55,279 bases of DNA. Origin: JAEUSE01 sp964648985 (GTDB taxonomy: Bacteria; Patescibacteriota; Doudnabacteria; UBA920). The stretch spans positions 1 to 55,279 of the forward strand of contig CAZYMS010000008.1 of the NCBI GenBank assembly GCA_964648985.1, read 5' to 3'. The translations under genes and the position numbers were made by a program. Shown here piece after piece: positions 1 through 7,911 of the stretch. Every line of letters starts with the position of its first letter. The stretch's first letter is position 1. The notes under the pieces were generated by a model, which saw only the letters and a list, made by a program, of their open reading frames with translations, was not told the DNA's origin and did no database searches.

Positions 1-1233
1 ACTCCTGTGTGGGAGGCGAAGAAGTTATGTCCACAAATTATCCTTACCAAGACCAATCCAGATAGATACCGGTACTATACTGCGCGGTTTCTAAAAGTAT
101 TTGAAGATTATACTAAGGATATTGAACGATATAGCATAGATGAAGCGTTTCTTGACCTGACCAGAGTCAGTAATGTCAAAAGTCATCAGGTCTATAACGT
201 CGAACGCCAGTCCGGGGACCTTAGACGTGAAGACCTTATAGACCTTGGACGTGCTATGCTCGATCCGTACGAAGAAGCAGCGCGAATTGCGAAGGAAATT
301 AAAGAGCGCATGAAAACGGAGGTGGGGGATTACTTGCGCTGTTCGGTTGGCATAGGCTGGAGCAAGCTCATTGCAAAAATAGGGTCGGACATGCAAAAGC
401 CAGATGGCCTTACGGTACTACGACCAGAAGACAAGCCAATGCTGTACAAAAAGCTTATGCTTCAAGATATACCGGGAATTGGCAGTAGGCAGGCAAAAAG
501 ACTTGAAGCAAAAGGCATTCGTACAGTATCTGATTTGCGTGACTGTCCGCTTGGTCACTTGGTCCACTGGTTTGGCATTATGGGCTACCACTTACATAGT
601 ATGGGGCAGCTTGAAGGTTTGTGGCACGAGGGTTTTAGTGAGGCAACTCCTATAAAGTCCGTGGGTCATATGTATACGGTTGCCCAGCAGTACCGCACCG
701 TAAGCCAGGTAGGAGAAAAGGTACTCTATCGGCTCTCAGAAATGGTGGCAAGAAGGCTTCGTGCCCTTGGTATGGGTGCTACTGCGCTGGCTGCTCATGT
801 CATGGATAAAGACTATGCTCACCATGGGGGACAGCGGCAACTTGGGGTACCTACTATAACTGGTCACGATATATTTACTGCTGCGCGACATGCCATAGTG
901 ACCGAGCATGGAGGGACGTGGCCCGAAACCATCTATAGAATAGGGGTTACAGCTTTTGGATTACGCGAATATCGGACCCAGCTTAGCCTTTTCCCCGAGG
1001 TTGATCGTCGCGCAAAGGTTTCGATAGCACTGGATAAAATTAATCAAAAATATACTCAAGAAGAGTGGTCTGTAGCCCGTGAGCGAGCGGCGTTAGGTAG
1101 CGGGAGTGGGCAACGGGGCGGGGACGTTATATTGCCCTGTCCAGCTTTTTTTGCGCAGGAAATAATTCGAGATTCTCTCGGTTTTGGACGTATGCGCGAG
1201 TTTAGTGTTTCTGACTTTAAACGAGGGGGCTAG
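1..1233 (+). CDS. Y-family translesion DNA polymerase (DinB/UmuC-like), 5'-truncated
   Basis: The reading frame is open from the first base (TPVWEAKKLCP matches the family's MPxWEAKxLCP segment), so the start and the first catalytic Asp lie upstream of the window. The second catalytic pair is visible as SIDEAF at residues 46-51 of the visible part (Asp47, Glu48). A helix-hairpin-helix segment (DIPGIGSRQAKRL) and a little-finger domain follow, and the C-terminus contains the DKINQKY segment common in this family. The enzyme copies past damaged bases with low fidelity. DinB and UmuC cannot be separated reliably here. The gene stops 111 bp before the next one. Confidence 0.92.
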   Translation, partial: TPVWEAKKLCPQIILTKTNPDRYRYYTARFLKVFEDYTKDIERYSIDEAFLDLTRVSNVKSHQVYNVERQSGDLRREDLIDLGRAMLDPYEEAARIAKEIKERMKTEVGDYLRCSVGIGWSKLIAKIGSDMQKPDGLTVLRPEDKPMLYKKLMLQDIPGIGSRQAKRLEAKGIRTVSDLRDCPLGHLVHWFGIMGYHLHSMGQLEGLWHEGFSEATPIKSVGHMYTVAQQYRTVSQVGEKVLYRLSEMVARRLRALGMGATALAAHVMDKDYAHHGGQRQLGVPTITGHDIFTAARHAIVTEHGGTWPETIYRIGVTAFGLREYRTQLSLFPEVDRRAKVSIALDKINQKYTQEEWSVARERAALGSGSGQRGGDVILPCPAFFAQEIIRDSLGFGRMREFSVSDFKRGG

Positions 1234-1344
1234 GAATTCTTGATCTATGTGGGAATATGGTGTAGTTTATATTAAACCATGAGGTCATCAATTGTTTTGA
1301 TATCTCGGACGAATTAGAAAACCGCATACCAAAGGGGGGTCAAA

Positions 1345-1692
1345 ATGGGACAAAAGAAAAAAGTAGTCATTGTCGACGATGCCGTTAGCTACGCGGAAAC
1401 TCTGGGCGAATTTGCATCTCGTTGTGGCTACGAAGTAGTGATTGTTGATGCAACAGGTAAAAGCGTAGACGATATGTTAGCTGCTGTACAAGCTTCTGGC
1501 GCAGATGCAGCCATGGTCGACTTGCAGTGGGGAAATAACGTCTACGGTCTTAGTTGTATAAGCCGCCTTAGCATTCCCGCCTTGCTAATGTCTGCCCGCA
1601 GAGAGCCTCCCACCGGCTTTGAAGGCGCCTTTGCTTCTAAGTTTGATGGGATGGAGGTTATTGTAGGCGCACTAGCCCAATTGCTTGGATAG
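1345..1692 (+). CDS. Stand-alone receiver-like (CheY-fold) protein
   Basis: A 115-residue protein with a receiver layout: acidic pair Asp11-Asp12 after beta-1 (VVIVDD), probable phospho-acceptor Asp59 (AAMVDL), a Ser after LLM, and Lys99 near the conserved Lys position. No output domain follows, so it would act by protein contact or as a phosphate sink. The sequence is divergent. It has a purine-rich Shine-Dalgarno-like run (AAAGGGGGG) 6-12 nt before ATG, unlike most genes here, and ends at a clear terminator, so it is probably monocistronic. The nearby histidine kinase at 2223 could be a partner, but it has its own regulator at 4043. Confidence 0.7.
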   Translation: MGQKKKVVIVDDAVSYAETLGEFASRCGYEVVIVDATGKSVDDMLAAVQASGADAAMVDLQWGNNVYGLSCISRLSIPALLMSARREPPTGFEGAFASKFDGMEVIVGALAQLLG

Positions 1693-1735
1693 GCTGTATA
1701 AGCTTTCAGTAATCAATTACACACCCAAACTTGGC

Positions 1736-1762
1736 CGGCGTATGCGTATGCGCCGTTTTTTT
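1736..1762 (+). terminator. Rho-independent terminator after the receiver gene
   Basis: A stem of CGGCG/CGCCG, extended by a G-U and an A-T pair, encloses a small loop and is followed by seven T. It lies 44 bp after the stop codon of the receiver-like gene. Confidence 0.8.
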
Positions 1763-1818
1763 ATTTGCGACCTTCATTTATGATATACTTCTATATATAG
1801 TAGAATAAATCTTTTTCT

Positions 1819-2088
1819 ATGGCAGACGATATTGCAAGCTACAAAAAAATGCTTTCGGACCTTATAAAGAAGCAAATGATAATGCTTGGTCCCAACATTG
1901 CTCTGGATAAAGCGCGCAAAGTGCCAAATCTCAAAATTGGTGATGACGGTGAGGTGCTGGAAATGGCCGGGGATCCTCGTGTAGTGCTTAAAGGCGTGGC
2001 AAATGAATACATGACTCTATCCGGACAAATTGCTCAAATGACCCTGAACACGCTTTTGGAAAAGTATCCAGGCGTTGAAAACATTTAG
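1819..2088 (+). CDS. Conserved small hypothetical protein (89 aa)
   Basis: Not recognised as a named family. It is an 89-residue, mostly helical protein with MLSDLIKKQMIMLGPNIAL near the start and GDPRVVLKGVANEYMTLSG in the second half; it has no signal peptide or membrane segment. The ATG has no Shine-Dalgarno sequence, and AT-rich TATATA stretches lie about 20 nt upstream, so the transcript may be nearly leaderless. It sits 134 bp before the histidine kinase on the same strand, with a word-hairpin between. From memory, similar small ORFs sit near sensor kinases in other Patescibacteria; no search was run. Confidence 0.6.
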   Translation: MADDIASYKKMLSDLIKKQMIMLGPNIALDKARKVPNLKIGDDGEVLEMAGDPRVVLKGVANEYMTLSGQIAQMTLNTLLEKYPGVENI

Positions 2089-2208
2089 CGACACGAATTT
2101 ACGAATGGGTCACATGAATGTCGCGAATAATTCAGAAGATTTTTTTGCTCGTAGTCGTCGATCTTAATTATTCGTATCATTCGTCTGCAATTCGTATATT
2201 GGGGTCGC
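2088..2208. repeat. Word-hairpin element (CGAAT words)
   Basis: The whole gap between two genes is an imperfect inverted repeat made of repeated CGAAT-type words: GCGAC, ACGAATTTACGAATG and CGAATAATT on the left, and AATTATTCG, CATTCGTCTGCAATTCGT and GTCGC on the right. It touches the stop codon of the upstream gene. Confidence 0.75.
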
Positions 2209-2222
2209 CTCTAAAATAAACA

Positions 2223-3887
2223 ATGCTGCTGTATATAATTTTAATTGTAGATCTTGTACTATTGGCCGTAATGATTGCGGTCTATATTCACTATTCCTTC
2301 CGGGAACGCAATTTGCTTCAGGGCCAGGTTGGTCAGGCGCATGAACTGCAGCAGCGTATTTACCAAATTCAGGTTTTAAAAGAAATAGGCGAGCGCATTG
2401 GCTATAGTTTAGATACCAACAAAATTGTAGAGATTATAACCAGTAGTCTTGGTAACCTGCTTGAGTACGATACGGTTTCCTATATGGTACTGCAGGAGAA
2501 TGGCGAAAAGCTCATTTTTAAATGCGACGTAAACAATAGCGTAACGCACAATTTTTTGAATGACGTAAAAGAGAAAATGCTTTTGGCTATTAGCGCCATT
2601 TTAGACAAAGATTTAAAAACAAAGCCGCTTGACGAAAGTATTACCGGTAATATTTTAGACGATAATTTAAAAATATCGTTAAAGTCGTACTTTAACTTGC
2701 CGGTTGTTATTGGTGACAAGCTGGTAGGACTTATTAACGTAGCTTCTCACGAAGCGGGTCAGTATGGTGATGCACAGGCTTCCATTCTTTATTCCATTAC
2801 CAACCAAGCGGCTACTGCAGTGTCGAAACTCCAGCTTATACTTGAAAGTGAAAAGGGGAAGCTTGTCTCGGTTATAAACTCCATGACAGATGGAGTAGTT
2901 ATGGCGGACATGCACAATCAAGTGCTGGTATCTAACCCTGCAGTAAAAAAGCTTTTGGAAATTCAAAGTGGTACAGAAGCAACTATGTACGACGTAGTAG
3001 ATGCTTTGGCTGGTAAGGTTGATATTCGCACTAAAATCGAACAAGCCATAGGGACTCACGAACCCGTGGTGGTAAATAATGTGCAGCTCAAAAACCACGT
3101 GGTGGAAATGACCATTACCCCCGTGCGGAGCCAGCAAGGGGAGCAGCTTGGTGCTGCTGTTGTGTTCCACGACATTACTACTGAAAAAGATTTGGAAAAA
3201 GTGCGGCAAGACTTTACTGCCATGATGGTGCACGAACTTCGAGCTCCTTTGACTGCGGTGCGCTGGTCAAGTGAGTCGTTGGACAAAGCTGCTATTCCTG
3301 GAAGTCAAATAGACGCAGCAAAAGTAAAAGAAACGGCTACAACTATAGGTGCTGCATCACGCAATATGCTCGAGCTGGTGAACGACTTACTCGATGTAGC
3401 TAAGATAGAAGCAGGGAAGTTCGACTTAAATATTCAAGAATACGATATAATTGCCATCCTTAAGGAGCAAATACAGACATTTAAGGCTTTGGCTGAAACT
3501 AAGCATATAGAGCTCAAAATTACCGCTCCAGAAAAATTTGTGTTAAAATGTGATAAAATTCGTATATCCCAGGCTTTTGAGAATTTGCTGTCAAATGCTA
3601 TTAAATATAGCGACGGAGGAGAAGTAATGGCATCATTTGCTCAGGACCAGCAAAAGAATGTTGCTATTATTTCCGTAAAAGACGCAGGAGTGGGCATTGC
3701 CCGCGAAGACTTGCCCATGCTGTTCTCAAAGTTTCGTCAACTAAAGAACGTAGACAATGCTCGTAAAGGTACAGGTCTTGGACTTGTGGTTACTAAAGGT
3801 ATTGTAGAGGCTCATGGCGGACAAATATGGGCTGAAAGCGCCGGGGAAAACATGGGAACTACATTTTCTTTCTCCCTTCCGCTGTAA
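2223..3887 (+). CDS. Membrane-anchored sensor histidine kinase (GAF-PAS-HisKA-HATPase)
   Basis: One N-terminal membrane helix (about residues 3-24) is followed by a short coiled coil, a GAF-like domain (about 55-205), a PAS-like domain (about 211-320), HisKA with the phospho-acceptor His337 in MMVHELRAPLTAVRW, and an ATPase domain with N box (NLLSNAIKY), G1 (DAGVGIA) and G2 (GTGLGL). It should autophosphorylate and pass phosphate to the response regulator encoded 155 bp downstream. There is no extracellular sensor loop, so sensing is probably cytoplasmic, through GAF or PAS. The length is ordinary for the class and the start has no Shine-Dalgarno sequence. The ligand is unknown. Confidence 0.93.
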   Translation: MLLYIILIVDLVLLAVMIAVYIHYSFRERNLLQGQVGQAHELQQRIYQIQVLKEIGERIGYSLDTNKIVEIITSSLGNLLEYDTVSYMVLQENGEKLIFKCDVNNSVTHNFLNDVKEKMLLAISAILDKDLKTKPLDESITGNILDDNLKISLKSYFNLPVVIGDKLVGLINVASHEAGQYGDAQASILYSITNQAATAVSKLQLILESEKGKLVSVINSMTDGVVMADMHNQVLVSNPAVKKLLEIQSGTEATMYDVVDALAGKVDIRTKIEQAIGTHEPVVVNNVQLKNHVVEMTITPVRSQQGEQLGAAVVFHDITTEKDLEKVRQDFTAMMVHELRAPLTAVRWSSESLDKAAIPGSQIDAAKVKETATTIGAASRNMLELVNDLLDVAKIEAGKFDLNIQEYDIIAILKEQIQTFKALAETKHIELKITAPEKFVLKCDKIRISQAFENLLSNAIKYSDGGEVMASFAQDQQKNVAIISVKDAGVGIAREDLPMLFSKFRQLKNVDNARKGTGLGLVVTKGIVEAHGGQIWAESAGENMGTTFSFSLPL

Positions 3888-3935
3888 TTATTGGCATAGA
3901 TAGTTTAGTTATTAATGTAATTTTGTATTATTGTA

Positions 3936-4038
3936 ATATCCAATATCTAATTACTAATTTCCAATAAAATGCTGAATTCCAAATAAGCATTGAGCATTGG
4001 ACATTGTATTGGAGATTAGATATTGGAAATTAGAAATT
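3936..4038. repeat. Word-hairpin element (CTAATTTCCAA words)
   Basis: An imperfect hairpin fills the gap between kinase and regulator. The left arm holds CCAATATCTAATTACTAATTTCC and the right arm TTGGAGATTAGATATTGG and AAATTAGAAATT, with a second small pair (GCATTGAGCATTGG) in the loop. It ends 4 bp before the regulator's ATG, so it would be in the transcript leader. Confidence 0.7.
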
Positions 4039-4042
4039 TTAT

Positions 4043-4432
4043 ATGGCACAAAAGATTGTTATCGCAGAGGACGATAAACTCCTCTCTGGATCTTTAGTAA
4101 CTGCATTTACCGATGCTGGTTTTGAGGTACACCCTGCCTATGATGGCGAAGAGGCAGTGGCAAAGATAAAAGAAATAAAGCCAGACGCTGCACTGCTGGA
4201 CGTTATGATGCCAAAGCTCGACGGCATAGGTGTGCTCTGGGAAATAAAAGCAAATGCTGAAACAGCAGATATGCCTGTAGTAGTTCTTACGAATATGGCC
4301 GATATGGATACTATAAGCAAAATTATGGAAGCTGGCGGCACCGACTATTTGCTTAAGAGCGACCAGTCTATAGATAAAATTATAGAAAAAGTGCAACAGG
4401 TATTGGCCCGCAGTCAGGCTGCTAAACAATAA
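4043..4432 (+). CDS. Response regulator, receiver domain only
   Basis: A 129-residue receiver domain with acidic pocket Asp10-Asp11, phospho-acceptor Asp53 in LLDVMMPKLDG, Thr83 after VVVL, and the conserved Lys105 in YLLKSD. There is no DNA-binding or enzymatic output domain. It is the probable partner of the histidine kinase just upstream. The downstream ORF starts 5 bp after its stop, so the two may be co-transcribed. No Shine-Dalgarno sequence is seen before the ATG. Confidence 0.93.
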   Translation: MAQKIVIAEDDKLLSGSLVTAFTDAGFEVHPAYDGEEAVAKIKEIKPDAALLDVMMPKLDGIGVLWEIKANAETADMPVVVLTNMADMDTISKIMEAGGTDYLLKSDQSIDKIIEKVQQVLARSQAAKQ

Positions 4433-4437
4433 ACTGT

Positions 4438-4938
4438 ATGCCAGCAGGGCTGTATCATGGCTCAAGTAAGTCAGGGCTAACCGAAATCGGCCCTCGGGCT
4501 GTGTCTGTGCGAGATACTGCAGAAGGTGCAGTTGTTTTTGCGACTCCAGACCCAGCTATTGCCAGTATGTTTTTAGTACCTGTTCGTCAACATTCTGGCA
4601 GGTTCAATGGTGTGCCTTACTTTGTTGCCATAAAAGCAGATTTTGAAATGCGCGACCTAGGTGGGTCCATTTATACTATCAAATCCGATGGTTTTTCGTT
4701 TGATCACGACAAAGGCTTGGGCGAGCTAGAATGGACATGTGCAAACTCAGTACAGGTTGTATCAGAAACCCATTACAATTCCGCACTCCAGTGTATGCTA
4801 GAACATGGAGTACAAGTGTTTTTGGTAGACAAGGCTACTTTTGAACAAATAGACAAGGCCGAAGACCATGGTTTGTCCATACTTCATCGCTGCCTATCAG
4901 AAAATGTCCTTAGAAACATAAACCCTCAGAAGTTTTAG
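4438..4938 (+). CDS. Hypothetical protein with YHGSS N-terminus
   Basis: A 166-residue soluble protein. The start (LYHGSSKSGL followed by VVFATPDPAIASMF) resembles ADP-ribosyltransferase-fold and related toxin-like proteins that begin with YHGS and carry a VFATP segment, but a full catalytic set (R/H-S-E or H-Y-E) cannot be established. It follows the response regulator by 5 bp and may belong to that operon. The catalytic assignment is inference only. Confidence 0.5.
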   Translation: MPAGLYHGSSKSGLTEIGPRAVSVRDTAEGAVVFATPDPAIASMFLVPVRQHSGRFNGVPYFVAIKADFEMRDLGGSIYTIKSDGFSFDHDKGLGELEWTCANSVQVVSETHYNSALQCMLEHGVQVFLVDKATFEQIDKAEDHGLSILHRCLSENVLRNINPQKF

Positions 4939-4994
4939 CCTGTCATTTCAAATTGGTGTATTATTCCTATTTCCTAACTCCTACCTCCTAATTC

Positions 4995-5477
4995 ATGCTT
5001 CGTAATTCCGACTTCTTCGTCCTCGCCCACAACATCCGATCGCTTCATAATGTTGGTTCAATTTTCCGAACCAGTGATGTGTTTGCCGTATCAAAACTAT
5101 TCTTAAGTGGTTATACTGGTCATCCACCTGATCCACGGCTCGCCAAGGTTGCTCTGGGCGCCGAATTAACTGTACCCTGGGAATATAATAAGTCTTCGGT
5201 AAGGATTATTAAGAAGCTAAAGCTAGAATATCCTGAGCTTACTGTTGTTGGCCTGGAAAATAATTTGCCGAATACTATTCTTTTGCAGAGTTTTAAGCCC
5301 TCGGGTCCAGTACTGCTCGTTCTTGGTGAAGAAGTAAGGGGCCTTCCAAAAAATGTAAGAACATTGTGTAATGCATTCGTGGAAATACCGCAGTTTGGCA
5401 CGAAAGAGTCATTAAACGTGTCAGTTGCATTTGGAATTGCTGCGCATCACATAGCTACGACTATCCACCAAAAATGA
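4995..5477 (+). CDS. SpoU/TrmH-family RNA methyltransferase (SPOUT)
   Basis: A compact 160-residue SPOUT methyltransferase. Motif 1 is NIRSLHNVGSIFRTSD with the conserved Asn and Arg, motif 2 is LVLGEEVRGL, and motif 3 is SLNVSVAFGIAAHH, together forming the knotted SAM site. The family makes 2'-O-methylations on tRNA or rRNA. No extra RNA-binding domain is present, so the target base cannot be assigned. The ATG has no Shine-Dalgarno sequence and follows CCTAACTCCTACCTCCTAATTC word repeats. A terminator hairpin lies 70 bp after the stop. Confidence 0.9.
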   Translation: MLRNSDFFVLAHNIRSLHNVGSIFRTSDVFAVSKLFLSGYTGHPPDPRLAKVALGAELTVPWEYNKSSVRIIKKLKLEYPELTVVGLENNLPNTILLQSFKPSGPVLLVLGEEVRGLPKNVRTLCNAFVEIPQFGTKESLNVSVAFGIAAHHIATTIHQK

Positions 5478-5546
5478 ATTTTTGATAAAAATAACATAAC
5501 CTAACAAGGGGTGTGGATCATTATAATTTAATCTCAAAAAATATTT

Positions 5547-5576
5547 AATTACCGCTTGCAAAAGCGGTAATTTTAT
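5547..5576 (+). terminator. Rho-independent terminator after the SpoU methyltransferase
   Basis: The stem AATTACCGCTT/AAGCGGTAATT has a four-base loop and a T-rich tail (TTTTATTT). It separates the methyltransferase from the division cluster. Confidence 0.8.
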
Positions 5577-5588
5577 TTCGTGGAACCT

Positions 5589-5618
5589 TTGACCCTCTAG
5601 ACTCAAGTGGGGTATACT
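5589..5618 (+). promoter_or_regulatory. Promoter of the division cluster
   Basis: TTGACC at 5589-5594 and TATACT at 5613-5618 are separated by 18 bp, a good match to a sigma-70-type promoter. The predicted start, about 5625, lies right at the GTGG repeats, with an mraZ leader of about 150 nt. Confidence 0.65.
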
Positions 5619-5627
5619 GGTTTAGTA

Positions 5628-5669
5628 GTGGTAGTGAGTGGTGAAAAGTGGGGATAAGTGGGTGGATAA
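5628..5669 (+). promoter_or_regulatory. Predicted MraZ operator: four 10-bp GTGG-type repeats
   Basis: Four consecutive units start at 5628, 5638, 5648 and 5658 with exact 10-bp spacing: GTGGTAGTGA, GTGGTGAAAA, GTGGGGATAA and GTGGGTGGAT. A weaker unit follows at 5670. MraZ proteins bind tandem TGGG-type repeats with 10-bp periodicity upstream of their own operon. The position just after the predicted transcription start fits autorepression. Confidence 0.7.
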
Positions 5670-5776
5670 GTGCATAACTTAACAAGACCCCACAAAAGTA
5701 AAATGCAGATTTGTAAATGCTGAACAAAATGGCATTTAATTCCGCATTCTAAGTCATTAATGCTGCGTTCGAACTT

Positions 5777-6208
5777 ATGTTTATCGGTGAATACGAAGCT
5801 TCCATCGACGACAAAGGGCGCGTTGCAGTCCCGACAAAATTCCGCACTACTCTTAAAGGTAAGGCCGTAGTTACTCGTGGCCTTGATCAGTCCCTCTTTC
5901 TATACCCGCAAACTGAGTGGAAAGCAATGGCAGAGAAGTTGGCTAGTCTCCCTATTTCTACTGCAAACACCCGCGCTTTCTCAAGGCTCATGCTTGCAGG
6001 GGCTATGGAATGCGATATAGATAAGCAAGGAAGAATTATTCTTCCCGGATATCTAAAAGAATTTGCTGGTGTTGCCAAGCGCGTTGTGTTCGCTGGTTTA
6101 TATAACCGTATTGAAATATGGAGCGAAGACCGCTGGAAGGCATACAAGGCAGAAACAGAAAAAGAAAGTACTGCTATAGCAGAGCAATTGGGAAGTCTCG
6201 GAGTTTAG
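5777..6208 (+). CDS. mraZ: Division/cell-wall cluster transcription regulator MraZ
   Basis: A 143-residue protein with two SpoVT/AbrB-type halves: GEYEASIDDKGRVAVPTKFR near the N-terminus and CDIDKQGRIILPGYLKEF in the middle. Length and motifs match MraZ, a ring-forming DNA-binding protein that regulates the division/cell-wall operon. It is the first gene of the cluster and is followed by rsmH, as in most bacteria. The upstream GTGG repeats are its likely binding site. The ATG lacks a Shine-Dalgarno sequence despite the long leader. Confidence 0.95.
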   Translation: MFIGEYEASIDDKGRVAVPTKFRTTLKGKAVVTRGLDQSLFLYPQTEWKAMAEKLASLPISTANTRAFSRLMLAGAMECDIDKQGRIILPGYLKEFAGVAKRVVFAGLYNRIEIWSEDRWKAYKAETEKESTAIAEQLGSLGV

Positions 6209-6225
6209 TCGTATAAACATTCAAA

Positions 6226-6287
6226 CATGTAAACATATAAACACACAGAAATTGCCCGAAATGTTTAAATGCTTATATGTTTACATG
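6226..6287. repeat. Word-hairpin element (ATGTAAACATATAA) abutting the rsmH start
   Basis: A perfect 15-bp inverted repeat, CATGTAAACATATAA (6226-6240) and its complement (6273-6287), encloses AAATTGCCCGAAATG-type sequence. The right arm contains an in-frame ATG at 6277 that extends rsmH by five codons of element sequence. Confidence 0.8.
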
Positions 6288-6291
6288 GCCT

Positions 6292-7233
6292 ATGACCTCC
6301 TATACTCACATCCCTGTTCTTTTACAAGAAGTATTGCAGTTAACTAACCCAAAACCTGGTGATGTATGTATAGATGCAACACTCGGTGGCGGTGGTTATA
6401 CTAAGGCGCTTTTGGATCGAATAGTGCCCAATGGTAAGGTGCTCGCTATAGATTTGGATATTGATGCAATTAAAAATTTCCAATTTCCAATTTCCAATTC
6501 CCCAGATCGGATTACCCTTGCTCATGGAAATTTTGCGGATGTTGCTACCATAGCAAAAGAGTATGGCTTTATGAGCCCTCAGGTTATTGTTGCCGATATT
6601 GGCTTGTCGAGCTATGAACTAGACCAGGCGGGCAGAGGAATTTCTTTCCAAAAGAACGAACCTTTAGACATGCGATTTAACGCATCGGGTAAGGGTAAAA
6701 CTGCAGCTTCTATACTTGCCAATGCTACCGAGGAAGAACTCGCGTACATTTTCAATGCATACGGCGAAGAAAAATTCGCCACAAAAATCGCTCGGGATAT
6801 TGTCCGTAATCGAACCTCAGGTCACATTGCCACGACCTTTGAGTTAGTGAATTTTATTACGGCCAGCATTCCGGGTCGCTTGAAACATAAGGCCCTGGAT
6901 TCAGTACGGCGCATTTTTCAATCTTTGCGCATAGCAGTGAACGGAGAGTTAGAAAACCTTGAACGGTTTTTGCCAGATGCTCTGCATATTCTGGCTCCTG
7001 GTGGCGTGCTTGCTGTTGTGTCGTTCCATTCTCTGGAAGACCGAATAGTAAAACAGTTTTTTGCAAAGACCGCTCAGGGTTGTATCTGTCCCAAGGACTT
7101 TCCTATTTGCCGCTGCGCCCAGAGTGCGGTTGCTGAGATCCTGACCAAAAAGCCTATTGTCGCAGGCGACTCGGAAGTCTCCCGGAATTCCCGGGCAAAG
7201 TCGGCGAAACTTAGAGCAATTAGAAAATTATAG
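6292..7233 (+). CDS. rsmH: 16S rRNA (cytosine-1402-N4) methyltransferase RsmH
   Basis: Recognised from HIPVLLQEVL at the start, the SAM-binding DATLGGGGYTKALL segment, DIGLSSYELDQAGRGISF, LDMRFN, and the C-terminal VVSFHSLEDRIVKQFF. It methylates N4 of C1402 in the ribosomal P site. The start is placed at ATG 6292 (MTSYTHIPVLL) because the in-frame ATG at 6277 lies inside a repeat arm. At 6469-6501 a tandem TTCCAA stretch encodes the linker after the DLDIDA segment, a normally variable region of similar length, so function should be kept. It is second in the cluster after mraZ. Confidence 0.95.
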   Translation: MTSYTHIPVLLQEVLQLTNPKPGDVCIDATLGGGGYTKALLDRIVPNGKVLAIDLDIDAIKNFQFPISNSPDRITLAHGNFADVATIAKEYGFMSPQVIVADIGLSSYELDQAGRGISFQKNEPLDMRFNASGKGKTAASILANATEEELAYIFNAYGEEKFATKIARDIVRNRTSGHIATTFELVNFITASIPGRLKHKALDSVRRIFQSLRIAVNGELENLERFLPDALHILAPGGVLAVVSFHSLEDRIVKQFFAKTAQGCICPKDFPICRCAQSAVAEILTKKPIVAGDSEVSRNSRAKSAKLRAIRKL

Positions 7234-7254
7234 TCCCTACGAAAGTATAAAACG

Positions 7255-7324
7255 TACGAATATACAAATTCGTAATACATTGTTTAAACCATCATAGACG
7301 CCATTGCGCATTTGTATATTCGTA
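7255..7324. repeat. Word-hairpin element (TACGAATATACAAA)
   Basis: A 14-bp perfect inverted repeat, TACGAATATACAAA at 7255-7268 and its complement at 7311-7324, lies between rsmH and the ftsL-like gene. Confidence 0.8.
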
Positions 7325-7357
7325 TTATCACTATTTCGCAGGAAACAAAAAACAAAC

Positions 7358-7801
7358 ATGTCAGTACCTAATGTAGTATCAACCACCATAGGCCTTTCTC
7401 TTCCAAGCTTTACCATAAGTAAGGAGTTGGGTCATGGCTCCCAAAACAAGCCTATTCGCTCTGCCGTTGTCGCTAAAGCCCCAGCTGCAAAAAGGTCAGT
7501 AGCACGAAAGGGCATCTCTTTTGCGTTTGTTCCCGTTCTTTTACTGGTTTTAAATATTGGCATGTTCCTGTTTTATCTAGTGAGTGTAAACCAACAGCAG
7601 GCCTATACGTATAAAGCTGCGCAAGCGCAAAAGGAGCTTGAAGTTTTGCGAGACCAACAGCGCCAGTGGCAGGTAAAGATAGCCGATGCGTCTTCCGGTG
7701 TTCGTATGCGCGAGATTGCTGTTGGTGCGGGGCAGTTCGTTTCTGTGGGTACTCCTGAATTTATCACTGCTCACACTCCTGCAACACTGACAATGAGATA
7801 G
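7358..7801 (+). CDS. FtsL-like septum protein (single helix plus coiled coil)
   Basis: A bitopic protein of 147 residues with a basic cytoplasmic N-terminus, one membrane helix (ISFAFVPVLLLVLNIGMFLF) and a short coiled coil (QAQKELEVLRDQQRQWQ) outside. It has little sequence identity to FtsL, but its position between rsmH and the division penicillin-binding protein is exactly the ftsL slot, so the call rests on synteny and topology. The start is at ATG 7358 (MSVPNVVST); an upstream extension to 7304 would begin in the preceding word-hairpin. Confidence 0.65.
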   Translation: MSVPNVVSTTIGLSLPSFTISKELGHGSQNKPIRSAVVAKAPAAKRSVARKGISFAFVPVLLLVLNIGMFLFYLVSVNQQQAYTYKAAQAQKELEVLRDQQRQWQVKIADASSGVRMREIAVGAGQFVSVGTPEFITAHTPATLTMR

Positions 7802-7815
7802 AGCTAAATCCCCAT

Positions 7816-7908
7816 AATTGTTCAGAATTGCCCGTAATTGCCCAAAAATGTGATGGGCCCTAAAATTTTGGACAATTCTGGACAATTTTATTTAATTTTG
7901 GACAATTG
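7816..7908. repeat. Word-hairpin element (GGACAATT words)
   Basis: The left arm carries AATTGTTCAGAATTGCCC and the right arm repeated GGACAATT words, forming an imperfect long hairpin that fills the gap before the penicillin-binding protein gene. An in-frame TTG at 7906 lies inside it. Confidence 0.75.
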
Positions 7909-7911
7909 CTC

